Shown: one piece after another, positions 13,646 through 13,717 of the stretch
How positions within the stretch are numbered: position 1 is the stretch's first letter
How the letters are laid out: each line of letters opens with the position of its first letter
Origin: JANNAT01 sp043766915
GTDB taxonomy: Bacteria; Pseudomonadota; Alphaproteobacteria; Rhodobacterales; Rhodobacteraceae
Length of the DNA stretch: 13,717 nucleotides
Reading direction: 5' to 3'
NCBI GenBank assembly: GCA_043766915.1
Contig: JAYUHO010000161.1
Location: 1-13,717 of the forward strand
Program-made: the position numbers and the translations under genes
Notes under the pieces: model-generated
The model's database searches: none
What the model was told of the DNA's origin: nothing
What the model saw: only the letters and a program-made list of their open reading frames with translations

Positions 13646-13717
13646 CGGCGTCCTCCGTTTGCTTTGTTCTTTTATTGTTCTCATATTCGAAACGGCTTGT
13701 AAAGAACTTATTAAGAA

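Noticed and set aside
1..13717. CRISPR arrays, insertion sequences, tRNA genes, phage or defence modules
   Set aside because: No regularly spaced repeats, transposase or nuclease motifs, cloverleaf-like sequences or phage genes were seen on either strand.

Overview
The window is a stretch of chromosome from an alphaproteobacterium, most likely a Rhodobacteraceae (Roseobacter-group) species. I base this on the fairly high GC with GC-ending codons, the tight operons, and the protein character of GyrA, TrmFO, GluQ, CcmF/CcmH, the arginase/ornithine cyclodeaminase pair and the His-containing NifU-like scaffold. I cannot name a genus. Nothing marks it as plasmid, phage or transposon: no transposase, integrase, tRNA, rRNA or CRISPR array is visible. 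The content is mostly housekeeping. No convincing undescribed multi-gene system was found.

Layout, left to right. (1) 1-369 is the 3' end of ilvN (branched-chain amino acid synthesis). (2) 546-2973 holds ccmF and ccmH, which carry out the last steps of cytochrome c maturation; ccmE is not beside them. (3) 3036-3812 is a crotonase-fold enzyme of the PaaG-like type. (4) 3904-5857 is a two-gene catabolic operon, arginase then ornithine cyclodeaminase, converting arginine through ornithine to proline. A 9-bp perfect inverted repeat lies in its leader. (5) 5858-6533 is a lower-GC patch with one orphan conserved hypothetical gene whose start is unclear. (6) 6534-9706 holds gyrA (TTG start), a 47-residue membrane-anchored small protein and a 104-residue unknown, closely packed. 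(7) 9845-10222 is a DoxX-family membrane protein followed by a GC-rich hairpin. (8) 10283-12426 holds trmFO and gluQ, overlapping by 16 nt; both encode tRNA-modification enzymes. (9) hisI (minus) and a NifU-like scaffold gene (plus) are divergent from a 61-bp spacer. (10) The right end has a 40-residue membrane peptide gene on the minus strand. A hairpin plus T-tract, oriented for the minus strand, lies at the 3' end of the scaffold gene and probably ends the small gene's transcript.

The functional groups (amino-acid metabolism, cytochrome c biogenesis, DNA topology, tRNA modification, Fe-S assembly) are independent housekeeping units. The points most worth a second look are the arginase leader repeat, the low-GC orphan gene with its missing start, the small ORFs at 9252 and 13645, and the Cys-to-His change in the NifU-like scaffold. 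No gap without a gene exceeds 300 bases.
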